DNA from: Selaginella moellendorffii
Taxonomy: Eukaryota > Streptophyta > Lycopodiopsida > Selaginellales > Selaginellaceae
NCBI RefSeq assembly: GCF_000143415.4
Contig: NW_003314301.1
Coordinates: 1,610,314-1,674,313 of the forward strand
Length of the DNA: 64,000 nt
Reading direction: 5' to 3'
Part shown: in pieces, positions 34,018-45,129 of the stretch
Numbering within the stretch: the first letter of the stretch is position 1
How the letters are laid out: every line of letters begins with the position of its first letter
Notes under the pieces: model-generated
What the model was told of the DNA's origin: nothing
The model's input: the letters and a program-made list of their open reading frames with translations, nothing else
The model's database searches: none
Translations under genes and position numbers: made by a program

Positions 34018-34525
34018 TATTGCAGGCCGGAGTTGCGAGAAATGCGGCCGAGTGCATGGCCAAACTCGCCTTCGTTCTCATCAGTGTCGTAGGGGACGAC
34101 ATAGATGGTAAAGGAGGCAATGATCTTTCCAAGTCTTCTAAACTTCGGATTTCTTCCTAGGAAATGCTGTGGTGGATCACTGGAAGGCTCTGGGCTTACC
34201 GACAAACGGTAGTAGCTCTCTCTTCGTTTTGCTCGCAGTGGAGAAAACCAAAAAAAAAAAAGCCTTTTTGTGAGTCGTAGCTCATGAATTATTACGTTAC
34301 AGCCCTGACGATAGTGGAAACTGATGCTGGCTCGAACCACACTGGAACATTTGCTTGCTTCGCCACTGGAGTTTCTCCGTTAGCAATTGATGATCTATGA
34401 GAATTGGATAACCACTTACACTTGCAAGCGGTTTCCAGTGACTCGGGAGTGAGGTTGGCATCCAGCAACACAGCCGGTGCTGCTTGGATGAGAATTGTGA
34501 GATCCATTCCGGGGTCAAGTGTTTC
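34018..34525 (-). pseudogene. PfkB-family carbohydrate kinase fragment (inverted exons)
   Basis: The minus strand reads LTILIQAAPAVLLDANLTPE and SLETACK, a GT-AG intron, then AKQANVPVWFEPASVS and TIVRAV. VLLDANL...SLE.AC followed by VPVWFEP.SV.K is typical of plant PfkB kinases related to pseudouridine kinase. N- and C-terminal parts are missing. The next expected exon appears on the opposite strand just to the right (34560-34669). Confidence 0.6.
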
Positions 34526-34559
34526 TCCTGGAAACTTGATCAGGAGAAGAAAGTACTGC

Positions 34560-34669
34560 GGACGAAACTGTTTAGTGTCCTCGCTTATATATCGCCAAAC
34601 GAGAAAGAACTGGCTGGTTTGGGAGAAACACTATCGAGTCTTGACACTGCTCTAGTTCCTAGTGGCTGA
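34560..34669 (+). pseudogene. PfkB-family kinase exon on the opposite strand
   Basis: The plus strand reads VLAYISPNEKELAGLGETL and SSLDTA. YISPNE.EL is the PfkB motif expected directly after VPVWFEP.SV, yet it lies in opposite orientation to that exon, so a small inversion has broken the gene. Confidence 0.55.
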
Positions 34670-34790
34670 CCAAGGAGCAGCACTACATCCATCTCCATGT
34701 TAATGAATCACCCATTAAAATTTCAATTAGAGCTAAGTGGGATTGCCGCTTCTTATTAAAACAAAACAACCTCTCTTGTTGGCTGCTGAA

Positions 34791-36323
34791 TCAAGGACAT
34801 GATTTTGCCAGTCGTGGGACGAGCATTAGGGGTTCTTCTCTGATTAAAACAATGCCAAAGTAAGCTTTCATATTGACCTCGTCCTTTCCATCTGGGAGGC
34901 TCCACTCAAATGTGTGCAGCATTGTAGCCAGAGCATAGTGCACCATAGTGAGACCCATGTTCAATGCGGGACACATTCTTCGGCCTGATCCAAAGGGTAT
35001 CAGCTCGAAGTTCTGACCTGTGACTTGCACATCAGACTTTGTCTCCAGAAAGCGTTTGGGATTAAACTTGTTGGCCTCGCTCCAAGTAGATTCATCTCTT
35101 CCAAGAGCATACGCATTAACCAGCAGCCCTGTTCCTGCAGGAATGTTGTATCCCCAGATGTTACAAGATTCCACGGATTCATGAGGAGCTAGCAAAGGTG
35201 CCGGAGGATGTAAGCGAAGTGTTTCTTTGACTATGGCCTGCAGAAACTCGAGCTTTGGGATATGCTCCTCCTCCACGGTACCATTACTTCCAACAATCTC
35301 CTCCAGTTCTTGTTTTACTTCTTGCATTAACTCGGGATTTCTCATGAGCTCGGCCAGAGCCCAATCCATTGTGACTGCGATGGCGTCTGTACCTGCTGCA
35401 AGCATATCCTGAGATGCGAAAACAACCAGTTAGTACTTCAAACTTCTCCCATGTCTTACCGAAGTCAACGCCTTGATTCTGGTATCATCTAGAACTCCAC
35501 CAGCAATCAAAACGTCCATGAAATCCTTCACCTCGTGATGAGACTCCCGGGTTTTCTTGTGCTCTTGAAGTTGCTCTCCAAGGTAGTTCACCAGTTGCGT
35601 TTGGAGCCACTTGATCCTGAAGACTTTGGGATCAGCCCAGCTGAGGCATGGGATAAGATCCCCGATTTGCAGACCATTCCCAACTTTGGAGGCTTCATTG
35701 AGGTTGTTGAGGAATTCTTTCAGCTTTTCAGATTCACTACCTGAGGCGTCCGAAATGCTCTTGTTCAACACCATGCGGCTCATGGTGTTGAAGGCGAATT
35801 GGAAAAACCTGGAAGTCAGATCTACAGGTCTTCTCTGGCTGCATGCTTCCACAAGTTCCGTGATGAGCATGGACATTTCCAGCTTCCGCACGGGCTGGAA
35901 CATCTGCACGCGCTTTGTAATGAAAAACTCAAGAGTGCAAATCTTCCTCAAATGCCTCCAGTGATCACCGTAAGGAGCCCATACCAAATCCGTCGCCTCG
36001 TACCCAAAATACTTGGCTGCTGAGTTTGCAGGCCTGGAAGCAAATTCACGGTCATGAGTCTTGAGAACTTCTTCTGCAGCAGCTGGTGTCGAAGCTACTA
36101 GTGTCTTGATTCTCCCCAGCTGCAGGTACATGAGCCCTCCATGCTGCTTTGCAAGCTGGAAAAGATACTCATGCGGAAGTTTCTTTCCTACCAAATGAAT
36201 GTGGCCTATGATGGGCAGCGCTCTTGGAGATGGTGGAAGACTTTGATTTCGCTTGTTAGTACACAAGAGCACAACTAGTATGAGAGCAAGCGTGAGCACA
36301 ATTGTAAGTATCATTTCTAGCAT
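34791..36323 (-). CDS. Cytochrome P450 (CYP71-clan, A-type)
   Basis: There are two exons with an intron of about 50 bp near 35409-35459; ATG 36323 (MLEMILTIVLTLALILVVLL, the membrane anchor), about 493 residues. Motifs are proline hinge LPPSPRALPIIGHIH, WAPYGDHWRHLRKIC (C-helix WxxxR), AGTDAIAVTMDWALAEL (I-helix oxygen-binding region, with a non-standard AIAV), KETLRLHPPAPLLAPHE (ExxR), FNPKRF (PERF) and FGSGRRMCPALNMG (haem loop with the Cys ligand; the usual Gly after Cys-x is Ala). The intron position and sequence suit the plant A-type group. It is an ER-anchored mono-oxygenase; substrate unknown. It looks intact. Confidence 0.92.
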
Positions 36324-39300
36324 ACTGGCATGTGGAAGTAAGCTTAGTTCTTTATGTATACAGATTGGAATATACTGGATAGGTATCTTGCAACAAGTAT
36401 ATAAGTATATACCTAAGTTATTATATGTAGTTATTATATGAATCGTCACTTTCAATATCTTTTGTAGGATCCCAATTGTGACAGACCATCAGGCACTGCA
36501 ATGGCTTTAAACATGAATACATTATATTTTACATTACATATTCTGTCATATTTTAATAATGGAAGGCCCAATTTAGAGTAAACACTTTTTTAAAAAGTAT
36601 GTTTACCAAACACTTTTACTATTATGCCCTTTGTGTTAATCTTGTTTGATCCTAAATATTATTTATAGAAAGTGTTTAAATTTGTTTATTTGGCATGGAA
36701 TGTAAAGATTGTGTTGAAGACAATGGTGTTAGTCCCACGTCCAAATTCACAATCTAGCACTATTCTATATTTAGTAAGTTTCAAATTTGTCCTAAAGATT
36801 AACTCCTGGTACTAAAAGTGGCTAAGGGTGAAAGTTCCTCAACAGGGGGTTTAAATGTATAGTAGGAATAGTAGGTAAGTTAAGCATGGTTGATTAATCT
36901 GAGGTATAATTTAACTCCCACTTACGTGTTTGTTTTTGTTTTACATTTGACTTGGGTCTAAGCCCAAGTTCCACATTATACTAGCTGGTGAAATACTTAT
37001 ATTCTTGCGTTAGGCCACTGGAATACTAAAATAGTTCCAAATTTCATTTAGCTCCATTTGTGTGTTAGTCCTGACATTGGGATGTTGGATGCAATTGTTC
37101 CAAGTTATTTCGTGCTTCTATCCCTTTGCTCTTTGGGCTGTACGCTTAGAAGTCATTCTGTGCTCTAGTATTGTTGATGTTTAAATTTGAGTGAAATAGG
37201 ATATTTATCCATAGAATTGATATTGAGTTTGATTAGACTCAATACATATAGTATTAATAATTTGGCTATAGCTTTATATTATTAGCATTCATGTATTTGC
37301 TAGTTAATAATTATATTAGCTTTCAAATGAGTTGAGTGGCAAGTTTGAGTTAGTTGTGTTCTAAATAAGATTATTTAGTAAGGGTTAAGCTTTTAGCTTT
37401 TCCTTGAAAAATAATTGAGTTGTGGACTATATTAGCTTTGCAAAAGAAAAAGATTTTAAAGTTATTGATTCCTTATTGGATTTGAGTTGAGAATATATTG
37501 ATCATTGATGATTTCTCTTGTGTTTGTTATGAAATGAATTATATTTTATTATGCACAAATAAATTTATGGAGGATTGTTTAGTGATCACTTATTAAACAT
37601 AACTTTGTTGTGCTTAGCTTTGGATTGATGCAAATATACTCTTCTTTAGTTTTGGCATTATTAAGTGTAGCTTCTAGATGTGTTAAGAAGGATATTGTGG
37701 GTTGCACCATGATTTTTTGTTTAACATTAACATTAGTTTATATGAGACTTGTGATCATTGTTAGGTAGAACTTAAATATAAGCTTCTTTAAACTTTATGT
37801 TCTTTGAGTTTTATACTTTATGGTCTATTTGTTAAAAGGTGTTAGGGAAGGCATTTTTGGTTTATTATCTTCGATGTTAAAGTTAATATTTACATCTAAC
37901 AATCATTGATAATGATTAATTATCATCTAGAATAGTTGATCATCCTTGTCAAAAGTTTTGCTTGATTATTATTGATATATAATGATTACTGGTCTTTTGG
38001 ATGGTGGATTCTTTATTTAACAATTATGCATCTCTCTATTGATAGAATGATTGATAATCTTTCATGATAGTTAATTATTCAATTTGATGGCTTTTAGCTT
38101 TTCGCATTACCATATATTTTTGTGTGGATTGTTTTGGATTAGTCTCTTGAGTTTTAGACATCGGTAAAATGTTGCTGACACTTGCTTAAGCAACTTGAGT
38201 TCCTTCGTATTGTTGATTGAGATTTATTCAAGTTGGCTAATGTAATAATTAGCATAATTAAGTATTTATTGATCTTGCCACATTCATTTTGTTTTGTTTA
38301 TTATTACTATAGTTACTTTTGATAAATTTGATGTTTTTTCCTTTGGGTGATATATTCATGAGGATTTTGCTCACTAGTCAATACGTTCTGTAAGTTGTCT
38401 TTCATAAGTTGTTTAGCATACTATTTGTAATTTTTGATAGCTAAATTTTATCATTGATTGTTCTTGATAGTATACTTGTTATTGAGTTTCGTGGATGGTT
38501 AATCTTATGTGTTCTAACTATAGTGATCTTGGTGGTTCCTATACTATAATTCTAGTTTATTGGATGAAAACTGCACTAGAATACTTAAAATTAGCTTTGA
38601 TGTAGCTCTTCCATCATGAAGAAATATAGTCTATAAGCTTTGTCATAAAAAAAAATCAATTTTCACTTTATTCTTACAAGGATTGTGAGACTAATAACTT
38701 TCCCACAATTCTAACCAAGAATGAAGTTTTGACTATCATAAACATCTATTGATAATTTCCATTCCATGATACTATAATCTTTGGCATGTTTGATATACCA
38801 ATAGTAATCATGAATACAAGATTGATTCAACCTTTAAGGTCTAAAAAAATTAAAAAATCTTTAATGAGATAAACAAAATCCTTGAACCTCAATAATTTAG
38901 CAACTTTGCCACATTAGAACATCATTAAAAATCTTGGCTATCACTTATGCCATACTCCTCATCAAGATCTATATCCCATTCATTTACCATCCTTAAAAGA
39001 ATATATTGCTCCGATACTAATGAAACAAACAAAGAGTGAATCCTAGGCCAACCTCCCAACTTTTAAAGCATTACAACTTTAAATCCCACAATCCATAGAA
39101 TAGTGTTAACTTTGGACTCATTATAACATCTGAATAAGTATATCCTAGCAAGAGCTCCTCAAGTGCCATTAGGGAAACCATGCACTAGCAATTCTTATTC
39201 AAATCTTGAAGTGTCTTACATGAATCCCTATATTCATTTTCTGCCTTTTATTTTGATTTTTGGGCCAAGAAAGGTCAAACCTTGTTTTGTAAGAAGTTTT

Positions 39301-40667
39301 CACAGCCTTTGTTGGCCACAGTGTCATTCCCCTAATCTGTACTCTTGGGGGTCATTGGAAGACAATTGTCACATCTGCATACTTGCATTCCTTGCAGTGG
39401 GTGTTATATTGTGTTCACATATGATACACTTTATATTTTACAGGAGATAGGTTCACCAAAAAACAAGACACAATACTTTTCTTTTTTCTACTTTGGAAGT
39501 GTTCATCCTACATAACTTTTAGTGTGGGATCCTGTGGAGATACATCTAAATGGTACCATTTTGCTGCCATCACTTGTATAAAATCTCTAGCTGGATTGTC
39601 TTGCCATCTTAAGTTACAATTCTTAGCACTGTCCATTGTTTCTTTCAGTGATCTTTTGTTGAGAGGAAAAAAAATATCCCTGCTGAGAAATCGTGAGTAT
39701 GGGTCTGGAGGTATAGGACAATTGTGACAGATATGTATCCTTATGTTTATATTAATATAAATATGTATACAATACAATATCCTCTTGTCACCACAGTTAT
39801 ATGTACAGCTATAGTGTACACTTTTATATTCTACAAGGGCTAACAAAGGATCTCACCAATCTTCCTTGCAACGAGCAAGTATTGACAACACGCACAACAG
39901 GTTGCAGGGGATCGAAGACGAACAAAGAGAAGATGAGGGACCACAGAGAGAGAAAAATCCATGCATTGCATGATAAGTCCCATGCCTCCCAATACACTTT
40001 TTATATTTACTGACAATAAAGGTTTACTTGTTAAATAAGTTTATTTATCTGGTCCCACTTAGGAAATAAGTTTTTAAAAACTGTCCAAAACATTTGTAGC
40101 GGTCTATTGTCCCTTTCAATGATCTTTTGTGGGTCAGAAGGATCTAAATCCCTTGTATTATGATGTTTTGGACGAATATATATGCATTAAATCTGCACCT
40201 TAGACAGACGAGCAGAAATAGCATATTACTGAGAATGTCACTATAAATTCTATCCTTAATTGCTTTGGAAATAACACTTTATGATTTAATAATCTTATAT
40301 TTTCTTGACAAGATTCTATGACTTGCAAGAAACACATAATTCTTATTTATAATTTCGTACTGTGATCACTTCAACACATGCATCTGTGACATTATTTCCA
40401 CATTATGGCATAGTCATATTAAAGCATACTTCTATTATTAAATTACAACTCAAAAGGACTTTGTCATGTGATCAAATCTAGGACGGAATAAAAATTATAC
40501 ATTGCTAGCAGAATGTAATGAAGATTTACTGCATCCACAATGAACAGTCCTGCCCTATTTTCTGTTTAGCTCATGTGATGAAAATTAGGTTAGGGTTAGG
40601 GCAACTGCCGGCATTAGAGTTTTACAGAAAATTGTCTTCACAGAAGTCCTTGTGAATCCCTGATTCA
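36324..40667. other. AT-rich gene desert with retroelement trace
   Basis: This 4.3-kb stretch is strongly AT-rich with no supported gene. At 36476-36512 the plus strand reads IVTDHQALQWL, an RNase H motif of gypsy elements, so at least part is decayed retrotransposon. The frame at 39508-39846 (minus) has no recognised motif. TTAGGG-like units occur at 40588-40600. The P450 promoter must lie at the left end. Confidence 0.6.
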
Positions 40668-41948
40668 ATGAGTGTAAACGCAGTGATGCAGGCTAGCACT
40701 TCCAGGAGTGGCTTAAGATTTTTAAAGCCTATCCATTCGTTCTCATCTCAAGGAGCCTTTCAGCTTGCAGCTCCACAGCAAAACCAAAACCTTGAGCTGC
40801 CTCATCGACTTCATGTTTCATTGGAGGCTTTGGAACGCTCCAGAACATCACTCCATGATTTTGTAAGATGTAGTTGCAATTGTCATGACTGACAAGCGCG
40901 TGCTTTTAGTACATCTCACATTTCATGTTCCATGGCCTGGATCCCGGCAACCACGAACACAACTTCAAGTACTTGCCAGTTCTTGCTTTCACGGAGGCTT
41001 ATGTGTATGAGGTCTGTAATTCCAAGAGCCCTATGGAGTATCTGAATTGTTATGGGCACAGGTCGATGTAGAATACGAGAAAGCTCTCAAGAAAATGCAG
41101 GATATCCATGACCCAGTCAATGACGTGGATCCCTTTTATGGGCTTAAACTGGAACTCACGGCTCGAAATCTCTGGACGGATAGGTACGTCTGATGTCCAT
41201 TCAACTGGCTCAATCATTGCTTGAAACAATGCAGGATGGCAAATGAACTTTTGAAAGGATGCCATTACTTGAAACTAGAGCAATCCATTTGTCATTCCAG
41301 TCCAGAAGATCAAATTTCAATCCTAGATGCTCGCAGAGCTTTGGAGTTCAAATCATTCGACTACAAGTTGCTCAACCCCTTGCTTTACAAAATGAGGGGA
41401 GAAGAGGTGAATGAGTTCCACTTCGGCTTTCTAGAGTTGTCAAATCGTCTTGTGGAGTTAGCAGATAACTTGTAAGTGATCCCCGTGGATTTGTTGTCTG
41501 ATTAACTTCCTTATATATATTTGCAGGTCTGATTACGAGGTGAGTTACAAAAGGCTTTAATGATTTCCCCTGCGGATGATGAATATAGGAGGACGTCAAA
41601 GACAACTCATTCAACATAGTGTGCGTGTTTTACAAAGTTTATGGACCAAAACTCGGTTCACAAATGCTGGTGCGTTGGCAACTGGCTTTGATTTTAACTC
41701 GTATTGTCCTACAGGCTGAGTACATTTCCGCTGTTAAACTACGGTTTGAAGAAAAACTAAACAAGCTAGAGCCGGAGCTGAGAGAAAAGTTCCCAATTCG
41801 TTATCAAGAGGAGCTTTCGAGAGGTACTAACGAGTTTCGATATAAATCCTTAATTGGTTGTGTTCTAGGCAAAAGCATTGCGGAAACCTGGGAAGTGCCC
41901 CCATTTATCGATGAGACACCTTATAGCGCTTTGGTATCAAGCAAATGA
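40668..41948 (+). CDS. Plant gene of unknown function, helical protein
   Basis: The gene has about six exons: ATG 40668 (MSVNAVMQASTSRSG), SLEALERSRTSLHDF, ISHFMFHGLDPGNHEHNFKY with LPVLAFTEAYVYE, VEYEKALKKMQDIHD with FYGLKLELTARNLW, ANELLKGCHYLKLEQS, SFDYKLLNPLLYKMRG, ELSNRLVELADNLSDYEED, NSFNIVCVFYKVYGPK and YISAVKLRFEEKLNKL ending ETWEVPPFIDET. Junctions keep frame with GT-AG borders. A late acidic motif (DNLSDYEEDVKDNSFNI) resembles the L-DDL-DYEDDV--N-FNI pattern I remember from an uncharacterised family conserved in flowering plants; this recall is tentative. The all-helical fold and acidic motif are reminiscent of isoprenoid-type enzymes but no catalytic motif is clear. The N-terminus could be an organelle transit peptide (Ser-rich, few acids). 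Confidence 0.65.
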
Positions 41949-43203
41949 TACACTAAACCAGGAAATATGGGTTTGAAAGGTCGACAAAGCGAGTAAAGTC
42001 TCATACTAGAACATAAATTCTCTCTAGGACATTCTAGGACTCTTTTCTTGTCGAATAGGTGTGTCTTCCGTGGTACTCCTCTCCATCAGTCTCAAAGCTT
42101 CACGAAACAAATCTGCTGATGCTTCATTGTCGCCCGTGACGTGAATATTGTTCCGTATGAAAAAGGCTACAAAGTTAATACCCGTCATGTACTTTGCTTG
42201 CACCAATGCCGACATTACAGCTCCAACCTATCTATCGCTGGGTTTCTCCTTTGCAAGCTTAAGAGCCCTGAAGAAGAAACAAAACAAATGTGAGAGACAA
42301 CTTCAATCACAGTGACTCAACGTTTTGTCAACGTGAATGCCACGGTGAGCTGGAGCAGGAGAACCAAAATCTGGCTGTCCAACCAATACTGCAATCGCTG
42401 AATAAACGAACAATCACATTAAAGTGGAATTTTGAAAAATACCATAATCAAAATGATCAGACAATTGGTGGGGGCTAGGGCGGACGAAAACTGTTGAGAC
42501 TGACGTATTCACGGTCTGTATTCCTAAGGTGGCTGTTTCTGTGTATCAAGAGTCGTTTGTCGAACTCATTTCAGGTCCGAAACACAGCCAGCAGCGGAAA
42601 GAAGGGAGGCAAGAAGAAAATATAAGTTTTTTCAATTCACTTTGATCTGATTCCTTAGATAGGGATTGGACGACGGCAAATCGTGTTTGTGTAGCTTTTT
42701 CTACCGGACTCAATTTAATTCGATTCGCTCCTGTGCTTCTATGGTCTCGCAAAGATGAGGATCACGCCTTCCGCAAGGTCAAGTGAGGATCAGAACGTTC
42801 TCACGAACTTCTGGGTAAGAGATGTTTTTGTCCTCCTTTTGTGCTAGCTTCAGTGTCTAGATTGCAGCATGCAGGAAGTGGCAGATGTAATGCAGCCTCA
42901 AGACGTAGGAGTCGTGACGAGAAGCTCAATCGCTGCCACGACGTGGTTTCCTGGACGAAATGCTTCTCAAAGGATGACAGGATCGAGGAGATAGCGAGAT
43001 CACATATTCTGATCCGGCGAGACGCCCAAGAGAGCAAGAGCATGGCGCGGGAGAGTGGGGGCTTAGGGTGAGGTGCCTGACCTCGGGTGTCCGAGCTCAG
43101 CCCGGGTACCACGATCATAATTCTTCCCAAAAGTCTTTGGATTCTCTCGAATTCTAACAAAGTGAATTCCAGTCTGCTCCAATTGAAGTTTTGATGGAAT
43201 TTT
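41949..43203. other. Intergenic, small unassigned fragments
   Basis: Minus-strand reading near 42024-42290 gives RALKLAKEKPSD and SADLFREALRLMERS, which could be a remnant of a repeat-helical (TPR-like) protein, but too little is left to name it. Elsewhere no gene is supported. Confidence 0.3.
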
Positions 43204-43575
43204 TTACATGATCCCCCCAACTAAAGGTCCAATCGAACTCTCCATCCGGAAAATGAGAGGGTATACAAAAAGACTGTCACGATTATTGAGGTTCATAATC
43301 CCATCCTCGAGGATACGTTTCCACTTGCTCATTGATCTAGTTACCTGCAAAGACAAAGTCAACTCCATCTCTAACTTCAGACAACCAAACCTTCTCAAAC
43401 TGCGTTAGTACGAGATGAGTTGTCTTTGGCTCCTCTCCAGCTTGATCGATGTCGTTTAACTCGTCCTCCTCATCGTCATCTTGTTCATTCAAGGGAGGCT
43501 CTGATCCTTCGGAGTCCACACCTTCCACTTGTGTTGCTGTCGCTACCAGAGTCTCGTTAGCCGGTTCTTCTGTAG
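43204..43575 (-). pseudogene. TFIIA large subunit C-terminal fragment
   Basis: The minus strand reads DDDEEDELNDIDQAGEE, THLVLTQFEKV, a 50-60 bp GT-AG intron, then TRSMSKWKRILEDGIMNLNN and RDSLF. This is the acidic linker and beta-barrel of TFIIA-alpha/beta (usual form HLVLAQFDKVTRTKSRWKC). The normal short ending after DILF is replaced by VYPLIFRMESSIG, and the N-terminal helical part is absent, so it is a 3' gene fragment joined to PPR debris. Confidence 0.7.
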
Positions 43576-43576
43576 G

Positions 43577-44965
43577 TTACAATGAGCCTGGCGACGAAGG
43601 TTCACAGTCGGATCCATAGTATCGCTCGAAACAGCTCCACGCCGCGGGGTTGTGGCCGTTCTGTGCGTACGCCGCGGCCGTCTGGATCAAGCTTGGGAAA
43701 TCTTCGTGACCATGCAGCAGCAGCAGCGTCAGTGCTGGAACGCGATGATGGTGGCATTTGCCATACATGCCGATCGAGTTTCCGTTGTTCGAGCAGCCAG
43801 CAGCCAAGGTTTCGTGAATCTTTGCCTGCCGGACAGAAGACACGTTACATCCCCCCAGCGCCGCCCATTGTCGCAGACATCTCCAGGCTTTGCCTGGATC
43901 AAGCCCGTGATCGCAGCATTTCAAGCCGGGACGTCTCGGCAAGGAATCCTGTCCAGCACTTGTCCGGAATGCCCGAGAAGACTTGCATGGCTTTCTGGAC
44001 ATGCCCGCGGCTATCATCCCAGTCCAAGCCACTAGTAGCCACCTGTAAGTCGTCAAGCAGACAATTGGCGTGATCATGGCATTGCTCGTGTGTAACAATT
44101 CCAGTGCTTCGCGCACGCAGTCGTTCTGGGGTAGGCCTGGATCATGGAATTCCACGAGACCACATTCTTTCGAAACAAAGTCTCGCCTCCTTCACTTTCC
44201 AGCTCAGGCTCACCATCGCAGTAAAAGTTAGAACTTCTCTCGCGAGAACCGTCTCTTCAAACACGCTCCCGAACGCAGCCCAGGAAACACCATTCCGGAA
44301 GCTCATCCCCAATGGTGTTTCCTGGGCTGCGTTCATCAGCTCTCGTGCCCCCGTGATGCACATGAGCTTGGAATTCCAGGCCATGTCATTGTGTTGTGGC
44401 ATCTTTCCAGCAAACCAACCGCCTCATCGAGAGCTTGCAGATGTAAAAGCCCCTCAAGCATAACCATTGTGAAGCTTTGCCACGATAACCTTTCTGAGCA
44501 CAGCATACCCGTCCAGGACACGATATTCTTGTCCCGAGTGCCCTCAAACAAAAGCCATGCCTCGTAGAGAAATCCACCACCATTGTGTTCCAAGAGATGG
44601 TGCTGGCATATCCTTAGCATGCCGTATGTGGTGATATCACAACCGTTCCAAGACACAACGTCCCACATGGCCATTGCATCCAACACCTTCTTTTCCTTTG
44701 AAACGGCGAGCACGCAGTCATGAGTCCCCGTCCATGAGTCAGGCATGGTCAGATTGCCCAGTCCGGGCATATGCTGCTATGAGAGGATTTGAGGCGTGCT
44801 CTTGTGTGGCATCTGCTCAAACAGTTGCCTCGCCTCGTCCATTGATCATATGAGACTGTGTCAAACACGAGTCAAACAATCCCTGGTGTAGCTGATGCAC
44901 CCATTGCAGACGAGCTCCACGATGATTGTGTTGTAGGAGAAGGAATTGAGCTGCTAAATGCTTTG
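43577..44965 (-). pseudogene. Degenerate second copy of the PPR gene body (inverted)
   Basis: Read on the minus strand, segments line up in order with the PPR gene at 31.48-33.48 kb: WDVVSWN, FLYEAWLLFEGTRDKNIVSW with TGML, LDEAVGLLERCHNTMTWPGI, SFRNGVSWAA, VLTFTAMV, VKEARLCFERM, LPRRPGLKCCDHG, GMYGKC and AAYAQNGHNPAAW. Many deletions and frameshifts are present. The copy lies in opposite orientation to both copy 1 and its own 3' tail at 44966-45116. Confidence 0.85.
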
Positions 44966-45116
44966 ATCCAGCCAATGCTGCCGCCTATGTCTTACTAGCA
45001 AACATCCAGGTGGATCTCCTTTCCAAGCTCTATCAAGGAATGGAGATGGGGTGCAGCCGCATTTTGGCCATAGCTCACCATCTTCAAGCTGCGATGATGG
45101 TGAGTCACTCTGCTGG
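44966..45116 (+). pseudogene. 3' tail of the second PPR copy, left in original orientation
   Basis: The plus strand matches copy 1 at about 33710-33860: AAYVLLANIQ, then the stretch caggtggatctcctttccaa and an ending ctgcgatgatggtgagt resembling the copy 1 end. It abuts the inverted body directly. Confidence 0.8.
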
Positions 45117-45129
45117 TGTTGCTGGTTTA

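Noticed and set aside
39508-39846. Minus-strand frame ending DNPARDFIQVMAAKWYHLD
   Set aside because: It looks protein-like but no family is recognised and splice context is absent, so not called as a gene.
40588-40600. TTAGGG-like telomeric units
   Set aside because: Only about two units, not the plant TTTAGGG type, so no evidence for an interstitial telomere.
42024-42290. Possible TPR-like remnant (RALKLAKEKPSD, SADLFREALRLMERS)
   Set aside because: Too short and degenerate for a family call.
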